Assembly: GCF_000009625.1 (NCBI RefSeq)
Contig: NC_002678.2
Location: forward strand, 620,001-684,000
DNA: 64,000 nt
DNA from: Mesorhizobium japonicum MAFF 303099
Lineage (GTDB): Bacteria; Pseudomonadota; Alphaproteobacteria; Rhizobiales; Rhizobiaceae
Direction: 5' to 3'
This document shows, one piece after another, positions 28,643 to 40,365 of the stretch. Position numbers and translations under genes: made by a program. Numbering within the stretch: position 1 is the first letter of the stretch; each line of letters opens with the position of its first letter. Under the pieces are notes generated by a model. The model had not been told where the DNA came from, did not search any database, and saw only the letters and a list, made by a program, of their open reading frames with translations.

Positions 28643-30319
28643 TTACCCACGATCCCTGAAGCGGTTGGTGATGGGATAGCGGCGGTCGCGGCCGAAATTC
28701 TTCCGGGTGATCTTCACCCCTGGTGCCGCCTGCCGGCGCTTGTATTCGGCGATGTAGAGCAGGTGTTCGATGCGCGTCACCGTCGCCCGGTCATGGCCGC
28801 GCGCGACAATGTCGTCGACGCCCATCTCGTTCTCGACCAGGCATTCGAGGATGTCGTCCAGCACCGGATAGGGCGGCAGCGAATCCTGGTCCGTCTGGTT
28901 CTCGCGCAATTCCGCCGACGGCGCCTTGTCGATGATGTTCTTCGGAATGACCTCGCCCGAGGGTCCGAGCGCGCCCGGCGGCACATGGCTGTTGCGCCAG
29001 CGCGACAGCGCGTAGACCTGCATCTTGTAGAGATCCTTGATCGGGTTGAAGCCGCCATTCATGTCGCCATAGAGCGTCGCATAGCCAACCGACATTTCGC
29101 TCTTGTTGCCTGTCGTAACCACCATCGAGCCGAACTTGTTGGAGATCGCCATCAGGATGGTGCCGCGCGCGCGGCTCTGCAGGTTTTCCTCGGTGATGCC
29201 TTCCTTGGTGCCCTCGAAGAGCTGCGTCAGCGCATGCAGGAAACCTTCGACCGGCTCGAAGATCGGCACGATGTCATAGCGGCAGCCGAGCGCCCGGGCG
29301 CAATCCTCGGCGTCCTTGAGCGAATCCTTCGAGGTGTAGCGATAGGGCATCATCACCGCGCGCAGCCGCTCTTCGCCGAGCGCGTCGACGGCAAGGGCGG
29401 CACAGATCGCCGAATCGATGCCGCCGGACAGGCCGAGCACCACATTCTTGAAGCCGTTCTTGTTGACGTAGTCGCGCAGGCCCAGCATGCAGGCGCGATA
29501 GTCGGCCTCCTCCCGCTCCGGGATCTTCGACATCGGCCCTTCCGAACAGACCCAGCCGTCCTCCCCGCGCTTCCATGTGACGACGTCGACCGCTTCCTCG
29601 AACTGACTCATCTGGAAAGCCAATGTCTTGTCGGCGCCGATGGCAAACGACGCGCCGTCGAAGATCAGCTCATCCTGGCCGCCAAGCTGATTGGCATAGG
29701 TGATCGGCAGCCCGCATTCGATGATCTGGCGAATGACGACCTGGTAGCGGACATCGATTTTGGCGCGATAGTAAGGCGAGCCGTTCGGCACCAGCAGGAT
29801 TTCCGCCCCGCTTTCCGCCAGCGATTCGCAGATGCCGACATCGCCCCAGATGTCCTCGCAAATCGGAATTCCGATGCGCACGCCACGGAAATTGACAGGT
29901 CCCTGGATCTCGGGTCCAGCCTGGAACACGCGCTTCTCGTCGAACTCGCCATAATTCGGCAGGTCGAGCTTGTAGCGTTCGGCGATGATCTTGCCGCCAT
30001 CAGCGACGATGATCGAATTGTGCGTGCCGCTCTTGCGCTTCAGCGGCGTGCCGATGATCACGCCGGGGCCGCCATCCGATGTATCGGCGGCAAACTCCTG
30101 CGCCGCCTTTTCGCAAGCCTTCAGGAAGGCCGGCTTCAGCACCAGATCTTCAGGTGGGTAACCGGCAAGGAAAAGCTCGGTGTAGAGCACGAGATCGGCG
30201 CCCTGGCGCGCGGCATCCGCCCTCGCCTCGCGGGCCTTGGCGAGATTGCCGGCGACATCGCCGACGGTCGGATTGAGCTGGGCGATCGCGATGCGCAGTA
30301 TGTCGGGCTTCTTGGTCAT
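28643..30319 (-). CDS. nadE: Glutamine-dependent NAD+ synthetase
   Basis: 558 residues; the last step of NAD synthesis, amidating deamido-NAD with ammonia released from glutamine. The N-terminal nitrilase-type glutaminase domain (about 1-270) shows the Glu (L-Y-T-E-L-F), Lys (E-R-Y-K-L-D-L-P-N-Y) and Cys (I-P-I-C-E-D-I-W-G) triad. The C-terminal synthetase domain has the ATP P-loop G-L-S-G-G-I-D-S-A and the T-T-G-N-K-S-E motif. Length is normal for the two-domain form. The ATG at 30319 begins directly before the first strand. Confidence 0.95.
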   Translation of the reverse strand: MTKKPDILRIAIAQLNPTVGDVAGNLAKAREARADAARQGADLVLYTELFLAGYPPEDLVLKPAFLKACEKAAQEFAADTSDGGPGVIIGTPLKRKSGTHNSIIVADGGKIIAERYKLDLPNYGEFDEKRVFQAGPEIQGPVNFRGVRIGIPICEDIWGDVGICESLAESGAEILLVPNGSPYYRAKIDVRYQVVIRQIIECGLPITYANQLGGQDELIFDGASFAIGADKTLAFQMSQFEEAVDVVTWKRGEDGWVCSEGPMSKIPEREEADYRACMLGLRDYVNKNGFKNVVLGLSGGIDSAICAALAVDALGEERLRAVMMPYRYTSKDSLKDAEDCARALGCRYDIVPIFEPVEGFLHALTQLFEGTKEGITEENLQSRARGTILMAISNKFGSMVVTTGNKSEMSVGYATLYGDMNGGFNPIKDLYKMQVYALSRWRNSHVPPGALGPSGEVIPKNIIDKAPSAELRENQTDQDSLPPYPVLDDILECLVENEMGVDDIVARGHDRATVTRIEHLLYIAEYKRRQAAPGVKITRKNFGRDRRYPITNRFRDRG

Positions 30320-30426
30320 GCCTGCTGACTTAGCGCGGCAAAATTCGCCTCGCAATGGCGTTCGCTTGGACCAACTCCGACCGAATGACAGACGTCATTC
30401 GTCATCAGTCGTGTTGGGACCGTCGA

Positions 30427-31143
30427 TCAGTCGTCGCCCATATATTCGCGCAGCGACTGCGGAGAATGGTTCTCGCCGATCGACATCGCCAGGATGCGCG
30501 AAATGTGTCGCCGCGGCAGGCCTGTGTCCGCCACCCATTGATTGATCTGGGCCTGGATCTTGTCGAGGTCCTTCTTCGAGGTCGGGCTTTCGGCAATGTC
30601 GAGGCCGGCGTCGCAAAGCGCCGCCGCCATGTCGGCCGAGATGACGAAGGCATCCCAGCCCAGCCAGCGCAGGAAATACTGGCCTGTATTGCCGCCCAGC
30701 CGGCTGCCATGCTTGCCGAGATAGGCCATCAGCCCGACCTGGTCGCCGGCAGGCCAGTTGGCAAGGAATTCACCGAAGCCGCCATGCTCCTTCGACACGC
30801 GTTCGACAAAGGCGGCGTTGTCGCGCACGGATTTGATTTTCTGCGGGTTGCGCACGATACGCTGGTCGGAAGTCAGATCGTGCCAGAAGTCGTCAGGCTG
30901 GAACAGCAGCCGCTTCGGCTCGAAGCGCAGAAACGCCTCCTCGAAACCGGGCCATTTCTGCTCGATGACGCGCCAGACGAAACCGGCGGCAAAGATACGC
31001 TCGGCCATGGTCGAGAGAATGCGATCGTCCGGAATGTCGGCGACCGCGGCATTGTCGGGCACAGGCCCGAGCAGCGTTGCCAGCTCCGCCTCGCCGCCCT
31101 TGCGTTTTGCCGCGCGCAGGCGAATTTTCTGGAAATCGGCCAT
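30427..31143 (-). CDS. DNA-3-methyladenine glycosylase I-like protein
   Basis: 238 residues, helical, in the HhH-glycosylase superfamily branch related to Tag (COG2818). The stretch F-A-A-G-F-V-W-R-V-I-E-Q-K-W-P-G-F corresponds to the F-Q-A-G-L-S-W-x-T-I-L-x-K-R-x-x-F region of Tag. The N-terminal Cys-containing zinc part of E. coli Tag is not present, so the substrate may differ; base-excision repair of alkylated DNA is the family expectation. The start at 31143 is the first ATG before conserved sequence. Divergent from the DUF1003 gene with 86 bases between. Confidence 0.75.
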   Translation of the reverse strand: MADFQKIRLRAAKRKGGEAELATLLGPVPDNAAVADIPDDRILSTMAERIFAAGFVWRVIEQKWPGFEEAFLRFEPKRLLFQPDDFWHDLTSDQRIVRNPQKIKSVRDNAAFVERVSKEHGGFGEFLANWPAGDQVGLMAYLGKHGSRLGGNTGQYFLRWLGWDAFVISADMAAALCDAGLDIAESPTSKKDLDKIQAQINQWVADTGLPRRHISRILAMSIGENHSPQSLREYMGDD

Positions 31144-31229
31144 GGGTCCCTCGGTGTTGGCCTGAATGTAACACTTCCCGCGAGAGGCGGCAGCCTCTAC
31201 GTCTATCTCCACTGACGACGGAGACGGCC

Positions 31230-31793
31230 ATGAACAAGACAATCGACGACCTGGCGAACCGCTGGCTCAAGCGACGGCCGGACGGCCTCAGCCAGCTGGA
31301 GAGCCGGGTGCTGCAATCAACGCTCGAGCGCACCACGATCTCCAGGGACACCAACAAGGCGGTCGCTTTCCACCAGACCTTTGGCGACCGCCTTGCCGAT
31401 ACGATCGCCCGCATCGGCGGCTCCTGGTCCTTCATCCTGGGCTTCATCGCCTTCCTGATCCTATGGACCAGCGGCAATGTCTGGCTTTTGACGCGCGACG
31501 CCTTCGACCCCTACCCGTTCATCTTCCTCAATCTGGTGCTGTCGATGGTCGCCGCCTTGCAGGCGCCGGTGATCATGATGGCGCAGAACCGCCAGACCGA
31601 ACGCGACCGCATCGATGCCGCCCACGATTACGAGGTCAATCTGAAGGCCGAGATCGAGATCATGGCGCTGCACGAAAAGCTGGATGAACTGCGCCACAGC
31701 CAGATCATCGGCATGCGCGACGAGATCGTGCGGCTGGCGGAAGCGGTCAAGAGCATCGACGAGAGGCTGGCGCGGCAGCAGTCGGCCTCATGA
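31230..31793 (+). CDS. DUF1003 membrane protein
   Basis: 187 residues. Two membrane helices (about 64-83 and 95-115; F-I-L-G-F-I-A-F-L-I-L-W and F-I-F-L-N-L-V-L-S-M-V-A-A-L-Q-A-P-V-I-M-M) are the family hallmark, with the M-A-Q-N-R-Q motif after the second. A long charged helical tail follows. DUF1003 proteins have no firm biochemical role that I know of. Its stop overlaps the start of the DedA gene by 4 bases (ATGA), so the two are translationally coupled. Confidence 0.85.
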   Translation: MNKTIDDLANRWLKRRPDGLSQLESRVLQSTLERTTISRDTNKAVAFHQTFGDRLADTIARIGGSWSFILGFIAFLILWTSGNVWLLTRDAFDPYPFIFLNLVLSMVAALQAPVIMMAQNRQTERDRIDAAHDYEVNLKAEIEIMALHEKLDELRHSQIIGMRDEIVRLAEAVKSIDERLARQQSAS

Positions 31794-32377
31794 CCGAAGC
31801 GATCCATCATTTTATCGAACAGTATGGGCTGCTTGCCGTCTTTCTCGGCTGTGTCGCCGAAGGGGAAAGTGCTGCCATTCTCGGCGGTTTCTTCGCCCAC
31901 CAGCATGTTTTCGTGCTGTGGCATGCCATTGTCGCGGCGGCGCTCGGCGCCTTCGTCGGCGACACCTGCTTCTTCATCCTGGGCAGAAGTTTCGCCGACA
32001 ACCGTCAGGTCGTCAGGCTACGCAGGCGGCCCGGCTTCCGCCGCGCCTACCGTCTGCTCAATACCCATCCCGACATCTTCGTGCTGTCGAACCGCTATGT
32101 CTATGGCATGCGCCTGGTCGGCGGCATCGCGGCCGGCCTGTCGACCATAGCAGCACCCCGCTTCGTCATCCTCAACGCCATCTCATCGGTGATCTGGGCG
32201 GTGCTGTTCAGCACCATCGGTTATGTCTTCGGGCTGGGCGCCGAGCATTTCGTCGGCCAGGCGCTGATGCGCCACGAGCGGCTGTTCATCGGGCTCGGCA
32301 TCGGCCTGACGGTGGCCGCGCTGGCCTGGCTTGTCGCCCGCCACATCGCCAAGCGGGAGCGTCGCCGGGAGCAGTGA
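31790..32377 (+). CDS. DedA-family membrane protein
   Basis: 195 residues with about five hydrophobic segments. It has the family pattern: an N-terminal helix followed by F-L-G-C-V-A-E-G-E-S-A-A-I-L-G-G, the G-D-T-C-F-F-I-L-G-R segment, and N-R-Y-V-Y-G-M-R with the conserved Arg. DedA proteins are linked to polyprenyl-phosphate or phospholipid flipping and to envelope homeostasis. Coupled to the upstream DUF1003 gene and convergent with dgkA, a lipid enzyme. Confidence 0.87.
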   Translation: MTEAIHHFIEQYGLLAVFLGCVAEGESAAILGGFFAHQHVFVLWHAIVAAALGAFVGDTCFFILGRSFADNRQVVRLRRRPGFRRAYRLLNTHPDIFVLSNRYVYGMRLVGGIAAGLSTIAAPRFVILNAISSVIWAVLFSTIGYVFGLGAEHFVGQALMRHERLFIGLGIGLTVAALAWLVARHIAKRERRREQ

Positions 32378-32400
32378 TGCCGCCGGCCTCGCTCGGAAGG

Positions 32401-32760
32401 TCAGATCGGAAAGCCGGTGATCCGTTCGATCAGCGCGATGCCCCAGACGCCGGCGACGATGACCACGGAGATCAGCACCGCCAGCGAACCGCAATCCTTG
32501 GCCAGCTGGATGTCGACATTGAACTCGCGGCTGAAGGCATCGCAGGCCGCCTCGATGCCGGTGTTCAGCACCTCGACCATGATCAGCAGCAGCACCGCCC
32601 CGATCAGCAAGGCATAACCACGCCAGGAGACCGAAACGAACCACGCCGCCGGCAAGGCGAGCACCAGCAGCATCAGCTCCTGCTGGAAAGCCTTCTCGCT
32701 GGCGGCCAGCTTGCGAAACGCCCGCACCGAATTGAAAAAAGCGTCAATCAGCCGCTGCAT
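32401..32760 (-). CDS. dgkA: Diacylglycerol kinase (prokaryotic DgkA type)
   Basis: 119 residues with three membrane helices, the normal size. It phosphorylates diacylglycerol with ATP to phosphatidic acid, for example recycling diacylglycerol released during glucan or lipid modification. The conserved E-V-L-N-T-G-I-E-A-A-C-D catalytic segment and the A-K-D-C-G-S-L-A-V metal/nucleotide segment are present. The ATG at 32760 is favoured; a longer frame adds 25 non-conserved residues. Confidence 0.92.
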   Translation of the reverse strand: MQRLIDAFFNSVRAFRKLAASEKAFQQELMLLVLALPAAWFVSVSWRGYALLIGAVLLLIMVEVLNTGIEAACDAFSREFNVDIQLAKDCGSLAVLISVVIVAGVWGIALIERITGFPI

Positions 32761-32838
32761 GCCCAAACCTCTTTCCGAATTACCGGCACGAGATAAAGCA
32801 ACGGCCCGATCAAGGGAATAAGGCGTCTCGTCCAAAAT

Positions 32839-33255
32839 TCATTCAGCGACCGCTATCGAAGGCGTCGACTTTTCAAACTGCGGCAGCCCGTCGTCGATCG
32901 AATAATAGTCGCCCTTGTCGCCGACGAAGATATGACAGTCGCCCTTGAGACCTGTCGGCTTGTCGAACGCTCCCGCCATGACCGAAATATAGTCTTGAGT
33001 CCTTGGCTTCCAGAAAAGTACGGACCCGCATGTCTTGCAGAAGCCGCGCCCGGCGAAAGCGGACGCTTCATACCAGGTGATGCTTTCCGTGCCTTCGATT
33101 ACGATGTCGGCGTCGGCGACGTTGGTCGCGGCATAGAAATGCCCGCTTTGCTTCCTGCATTGCGAGCAATGACAGTAGACGACGCCGCGCAATGCTCCCT
33201 TTGTCCGGAAGCGGACCGCGCCGCACAGGCATGATCCCTGGTGACTATCGCTCAT
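32839..33255 (-). CDS. GFA-family (Mss4-like) zinc protein
   Basis: 138 residues. Three cysteine motifs bind zinc: G-S-C-L-C-G-A-V-R-F, C-H-C-S-Q-C-R-K and F-C-K-T-C-G-S-V-L-F. The family is often labelled glutathione-dependent formaldehyde-activating, but most members have no proven enzyme activity and the label should not be taken as function. Start at 33255, just before the first zinc motif. Confidence 0.88.
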   Translation of the reverse strand: MSDSHQGSCLCGAVRFRTKGALRGVVYCHCSQCRKQSGHFYAATNVADADIVIEGTESITWYEASAFAGRGFCKTCGSVLFWKPRTQDYISVMAGAFDKPTGLKGDCHIFVGDKGDYYSIDDGLPQFEKSTPSIAVAE

Positions 33256-33670
33256 TTCGGTACTCCCTGAAGAAACCTCGTCCAGCATCGTCGCCAGGAT
33301 TCCAGCTTTGCCGTGGTCGCGCGCAAGCAAATGCGACATCGATCGGCGTGACAAATTTGAAATTCAAGTTTCATTTCCATCAGCACAACACGCGGATCTC
33401 GAAGTCAAAACCGCCAAACTGGGTGTTGTCCCGCGACGGTGGTACAAAATATATGCTTCTACAGCCATAGGTAGAGAAAAACCTGTGGAAGTCGTGCGCA
33501 TTAAGGAAACTTTAGCGCTACCGCATCTATGGTCACACCAAGCGAAGATGGCGGGTGGGGACGCGTCTCTTCGCAAGACGTTCTGGGCTATCGGGTCGCG
33601 CTCCCCATGTCGGCGATCAACGGAACCCGCAAATTCCGCGCTGGGATCCGAGGGGAAGAGTGGATCAGAC
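33256..33670. other. Intergenic region upstream of the GGDEF gene
   Basis: A 415-base gap between the divergent GFA and GGDEF genes. The section 33340-33520 is noticeably AT-rich. A weak sigma-70-like pair (TTGTCC at 33426, TATATG at 33450, 18-base spacing) is visible. The frame of the GGDEF gene stays open through this region, but the translated residues look non-coding. No RNA gene recognised. Confidence 0.4.
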
Positions 33671-34741
33671 ATGCAGCCGGCAGCCGCCACGACCGAACGA
33701 AGCACCGACATCGCAGCCACGGTTGTTGCCACCATGCGCCAGCTTGGCGTCCTCGGCCTGCCGCGCAACTACGAAATCTTCTACGAGGCATTGAGCGGCA
33801 CCAACCGCGAGCTCAGCCTCGCCGTCGTGTCACTGAGCAGCCGGCCGACGCAGGATGAGCTGGATAAGATCGGACGCGCCTTCTTTGCCCAGAACCACGG
33901 CCCCGGCATCGTCGAGCATGCGCGGGACGTCATCGCCCGGGAACTCGAGGAGGTCGCGGCGCTGCTGCGCAGCGAACGCAGCCACATCGAAAAATACGGC
34001 AGGATCCTCGACGAGACATCGAACGGCCTGAGTGGCCGCAGCCTGCTCTCCCAGGATCTCCTGCAAAAAATCGCCAACGCCATGGCCGTTGCCACCAATT
34101 CGACGATCGATCACGGCAAGCAGATCGCCTCGACGCTCAGCGACAAGACGGCCGAACTCGAAAGCGTCAAGTCGAAGCTGGAGGAATACAAGCGGCTGGC
34201 CGATACGGATCCGCTGACCCAGATCCGGAACCGCCGCGCCTTCGACAAGGAAATCACCCGGATCTACAACAGCAACAAGGGTATCCTGTTCAATGCTTTG
34301 ATCCTTGCCGACATCGATCGGTTCAAGGACATCAACGACCGCTACGGCCATCCTGTCGGCGACAAGATCATCCAGATCATCGCCGAGATTTTCCAGACCA
34401 GCATTCGCGGCGACATGTTCGTCGCCCGCACCGGCGGCGAGGAGTTCGCGCTGATCATCGAGGGCGCCAGCGAAGACGCCACCTACGAGATCGCCGAGCG
34501 CATTCGCGCCCTGATCGAGCAGACGCCGTTCACCAGCAGCCAGACCGGCATGAATTACGGAACCGTCACCGTCTCGATGGGCATCTGCATGGCATCCGAG
34601 GCCGAAGGCCCGGAAGACCTCTACACCAAGGCCGACCGGGCGCTCTACCGTTCGAAAGTGAGCGGCCGCAACCGCGTCACCAAGCATTCGACGATGGCCG
34701 GCCGCGCCGGCAAGAGCTGGCTGCTCTACAAGAAGGACTGA
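33671..34741 (+). CDS. GGDEF-domain diguanylate cyclase
   Basis: 356 residues, no membrane segment, so cytoplasmic. A helical N-terminal region (about 1-175) ends in a coiled coil (D-K-T-A-E-L-E-S-V-K-S-K-L-E-E-Y-K). The GGDEF domain (about 178-340) has D-P-L-T-Q-I-R-N-R-R, the metal-binding A-D-I-D-R-F-K and the intact active site G-G-E-E-F at 255-259, so it should make cyclic di-GMP. The inhibitory I-site RxxD is not conserved: the aligned residues are R-G-D-M. No EAL domain. Start chosen at 33671, where conserved sequence begins. Confidence 0.88.
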   Translation: MQPAAATTERSTDIAATVVATMRQLGVLGLPRNYEIFYEALSGTNRELSLAVVSLSSRPTQDELDKIGRAFFAQNHGPGIVEHARDVIARELEEVAALLRSERSHIEKYGRILDETSNGLSGRSLLSQDLLQKIANAMAVATNSTIDHGKQIASTLSDKTAELESVKSKLEEYKRLADTDPLTQIRNRRAFDKEITRIYNSNKGILFNALILADIDRFKDINDRYGHPVGDKIIQIIAEIFQTSIRGDMFVARTGGEEFALIIEGASEDATYEIAERIRALIEQTPFTSSQTGMNYGTVTVSMGICMASEAEGPEDLYTKADRALYRSKVSGRNRVTKHSTMAGRAGKSWLLYKKD

Positions 34742-34803
34742 CGCCTTCTATCAGCTGATCGCGCTGGCAGCTGCCGAGAACACAAACGTGAGCTAAAACG
34801 AAG

Positions 34804-34830
34804 AAGGCGCCGGATTTCTCCAGCGCCTTT
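34804..34830. terminator. Bidirectional terminator between the GGDEF and DAHP synthase genes
   Basis: Hairpin AAGGCGCCGG / CCAGCGCCTT with one mismatch and a 7-base loop, flanked by T-rich or A-rich sequence on both sides. It lies between the ends of two convergent genes. Confidence 0.65.
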
Positions 34831-34854
34831 CCTTAATCGGGTCATTGGTCGGTA

Positions 34855-36228
34855 TCAGCCGTTGACGGCCTGCCTGTGCTGCACCGGATGGCTCTTCTTC
34901 AAGAGGTCCGACACCAGGAAGGCCAGTTCGATCGCCTGGTCGGCATTGAGGCGCGGGTCGCAATGGGTGTGGTAGCGGTCCTGCAATTCCTCGGCCGTGA
35001 TGGCGCGCGCGCCGCCCGTGCATTCGGTGACGTTCTTGCCGGTCATCTCGACATGGATGCCGCCCGGATGCGTGCCTTCGGCGCGGTGCACCTCGAAGAA
35101 GGTCTGCACTTCCTTCAGGATGCGGTCGAACGGCCGCGTCTTGTAGCCGGCCGCCTCGATCGTGTTGCCATGCATCGGGTCCGACGACCAGACCACGCTG
35201 CGGCCTTCCTTCTGCACCGCGCGCACCAGCTTCGGCAGATGGTCGGCGACCTTGTCCGAACCAAAGCGGGCGATCAGCGTCAGCCGGCCGGGCTCGTTCT
35301 CGGGGTTGAGCAGGTCGATCAGCTCCAGCAAGCCGTCAGCGGTCAGCGACGGGCCGCATTTCAGGCCGAGCGGGTTCTTGATGCCGCGGCAATACTCGAC
35401 ATGGGCATGATCGGGCTGGCGCGTGCGGTCGCCGATCCAGATCATATGGCCTGACGTGGCATACCAGTCGCCGGAGGTCGAATCAACGCGGGTCAGTGCT
35501 TCCTCATAACCGAGCAGCAAGGCCTCGTGGCTGGTGTAGAAATCGGTCTCGCGCAGCGCATAATTGGTTTCCGAAGTGATGCCGACGGCCTTCATGAAGT
35601 CCATCGTCTCGGTGATGCGGTTGGCGAGCGACTCGTATTTCTCGCCCTGCGGGCTGTCGGAGACGAAGCCGAGCATCCAGCTATGCACATTCTCCAGGTT
35701 GGCATAGCCGCCCTGCGCGAAGGCGCGCAGAAGGTTGAGCGTCGCCGCCGACTGGCGATAGGCCATTTCCTGGCGTGCGGGATCCGGAATACGCGATTTG
35801 GCGTCGAATTCGATGCCGTTGATGATGTCGCCGCGATAGCTCGGCAGCGTCACCTCGCCCTTGGTCTCATTGTCGGACGAGCGCGGCTTGGCGAACTGGC
35901 CGGCGACGCGTCCGACCTTCACCACCGGCTGCGCGCCAGCGAAGGTCAGCACGACCGACATCTGCAGGAAGACACGGAAGAAGTCGCGGATGTTGTCGGC
36001 GCCATGCTCGGCAAAGCTCTCGGCGCAATCGCCGCCCTGGAGCAGGAAGGCTTCGCCGGCAGCGACGGCCGCGAGCTGCTTCTTCAGCTTGCGTGCCTCA
36101 CCGGCAAAGACCAATGGCGGGAAGGTGGCGAGCTGGGCTTCGGTGTTCTTCAGCGCGGCAAGGTCCGGATAGGCAGGAACCTGCTTGATCGGCTTTGCTC
36201 TCCACGAATTCGGCGACCATTTCGTCAT
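34855..36228 (-). CDS. 3-deoxy-7-phosphoheptulonate (DAHP) synthase, class II
   Basis: 457 residues; the first step of the shikimate pathway, joining phosphoenolpyruvate and erythrose 4-phosphate. It matches the plant-like type II family: W-S-P-N-S-W-R start, [11 protein letters not shown] with the metal Cys, and [10 protein letters not shown]. The ATG at 36228 lies right before the conserved W-S-P-x-S-W-R. Monocistronic, with a terminator after it. Type II enzymes are usually less sensitive to single aromatic amino acids than AroF/G/H, but regulation is not visible here. Confidence 0.94.
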   Translation of the reverse strand: MTKWSPNSWRAKPIKQVPAYPDLAALKNTEAQLATFPPLVFAGEARKLKKQLAAVAAGEAFLLQGGDCAESFAEHGADNIRDFFRVFLQMSVVLTFAGAQPVVKVGRVAGQFAKPRSSDNETKGEVTLPSYRGDIINGIEFDAKSRIPDPARQEMAYRQSAATLNLLRAFAQGGYANLENVHSWMLGFVSDSPQGEKYESLANRITETMDFMKAVGITSETNYALRETDFYTSHEALLLGYEEALTRVDSTSGDWYATSGHMIWIGDRTRQPDHAHVEYCRGIKNPLGLKCGPSLTADGLLELIDLLNPENEPGRLTLIARFGSDKVADHLPKLVRAVQKEGRSVVWSSDPMHGNTIEAAGYKTRPFDRILKEVQTFFEVHRAEGTHPGGIHVEMTGKNVTECTGGARAITAEELQDRYHTHCDPRLNADQAIELAFLVSDLLKKSHPVQHRQAVNG

Positions 36229-36417
36229 CGCTGCACCCAACACTCTTTCCGGCGGGCACCCTCGCCCGCCATTTCCGCCCCTATATGGGTTGGCGGCTCC
36301 CATACACGAAGCCGATTTCCTATTCTAGACCGGAATTTCAGCGCTGGCGAATGCGCTAGCGGTGCTGAGTGCGTTGAGATTCAGGTCAGGCCGGCGTCAC
36401 CTGAATATCAATGGTCC

Positions 36418-39915
<3,498 letters not shown>

Positions 39916-39936
39916 CAAATCACGGTCTTGTTTGTC

Positions 39937-39979
39937 ACAATTCCTGTGGGAAAACCGCTTCGCGTTTTCCTGGAATTGC
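39937..39979. repeat. Short interspersed palindromic repeat, copy A
   Basis: CAATTCC...GGAATTG bounded palindrome of about 43 bases with an inner GGGAAAACCGC / GCGTTTTCC pairing, between sdhE and mfd. Its reverse complement matches the copy at 55081-55124 over most of its length. Confidence 0.75.
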
Positions 39980-39985
39980 TTTTGT

Positions 39986-40273
39986 TCAGAATGTCATGGT
40001 CCGGCGTGACGCCAGGATCTTTTGCAGAACGGCACAATCGATATCCGCCGGGATCGGGCGTTCACCGGTGATCAGCGGCAGGAATTCGGTGTCGGAAATG
40101 TCGAGGAGCCTCTCATATTGTTCGATTTCCTCGCCGGTCAAGGCGCCGATCTCGGCGTCGGCGAAGGTGCCGAGGATAAGATCCATCTCGCGCATGCCGC
40201 GATGCCAGGAGCGGAACAACAGCTTGCGGCGGTGGGCGTCCAGCCCCTCGCTTGATCGTTTCGTTCCGGTCAT
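39986..40273 (-). CDS. sdhE: Succinate dehydrogenase assembly factor 2 (SdhE family)
   Basis: 95 residues. The R-G-M-R-E-M-D motif (about 25-31) is the signature of the SdhE/SDH5 family, which promotes covalent FAD attachment to the SdhA flavoprotein. The helical bundle and length fit. It is upstream of mfd on the same strand and divergent from recG (92 bases). No sdh structural genes are in the window. Confidence 0.92.
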   Translation of the reverse strand: MTGTKRSSEGLDAHRRKLLFRSWHRGMREMDLILGTFADAEIGALTGEEIEQYERLLDISDTEFLPLITGERPIPADIDCAVLQKILASRRTMTF

Positions 40274-40365
40274 TGCGGCGCATCCTCACTTGCTGCGGCG
40301 CATATAGCGTGGATAGAAGGGGCTGTCAGCCTTGCGCTGTAGCCGTCGCGACATAAGCTGACATC

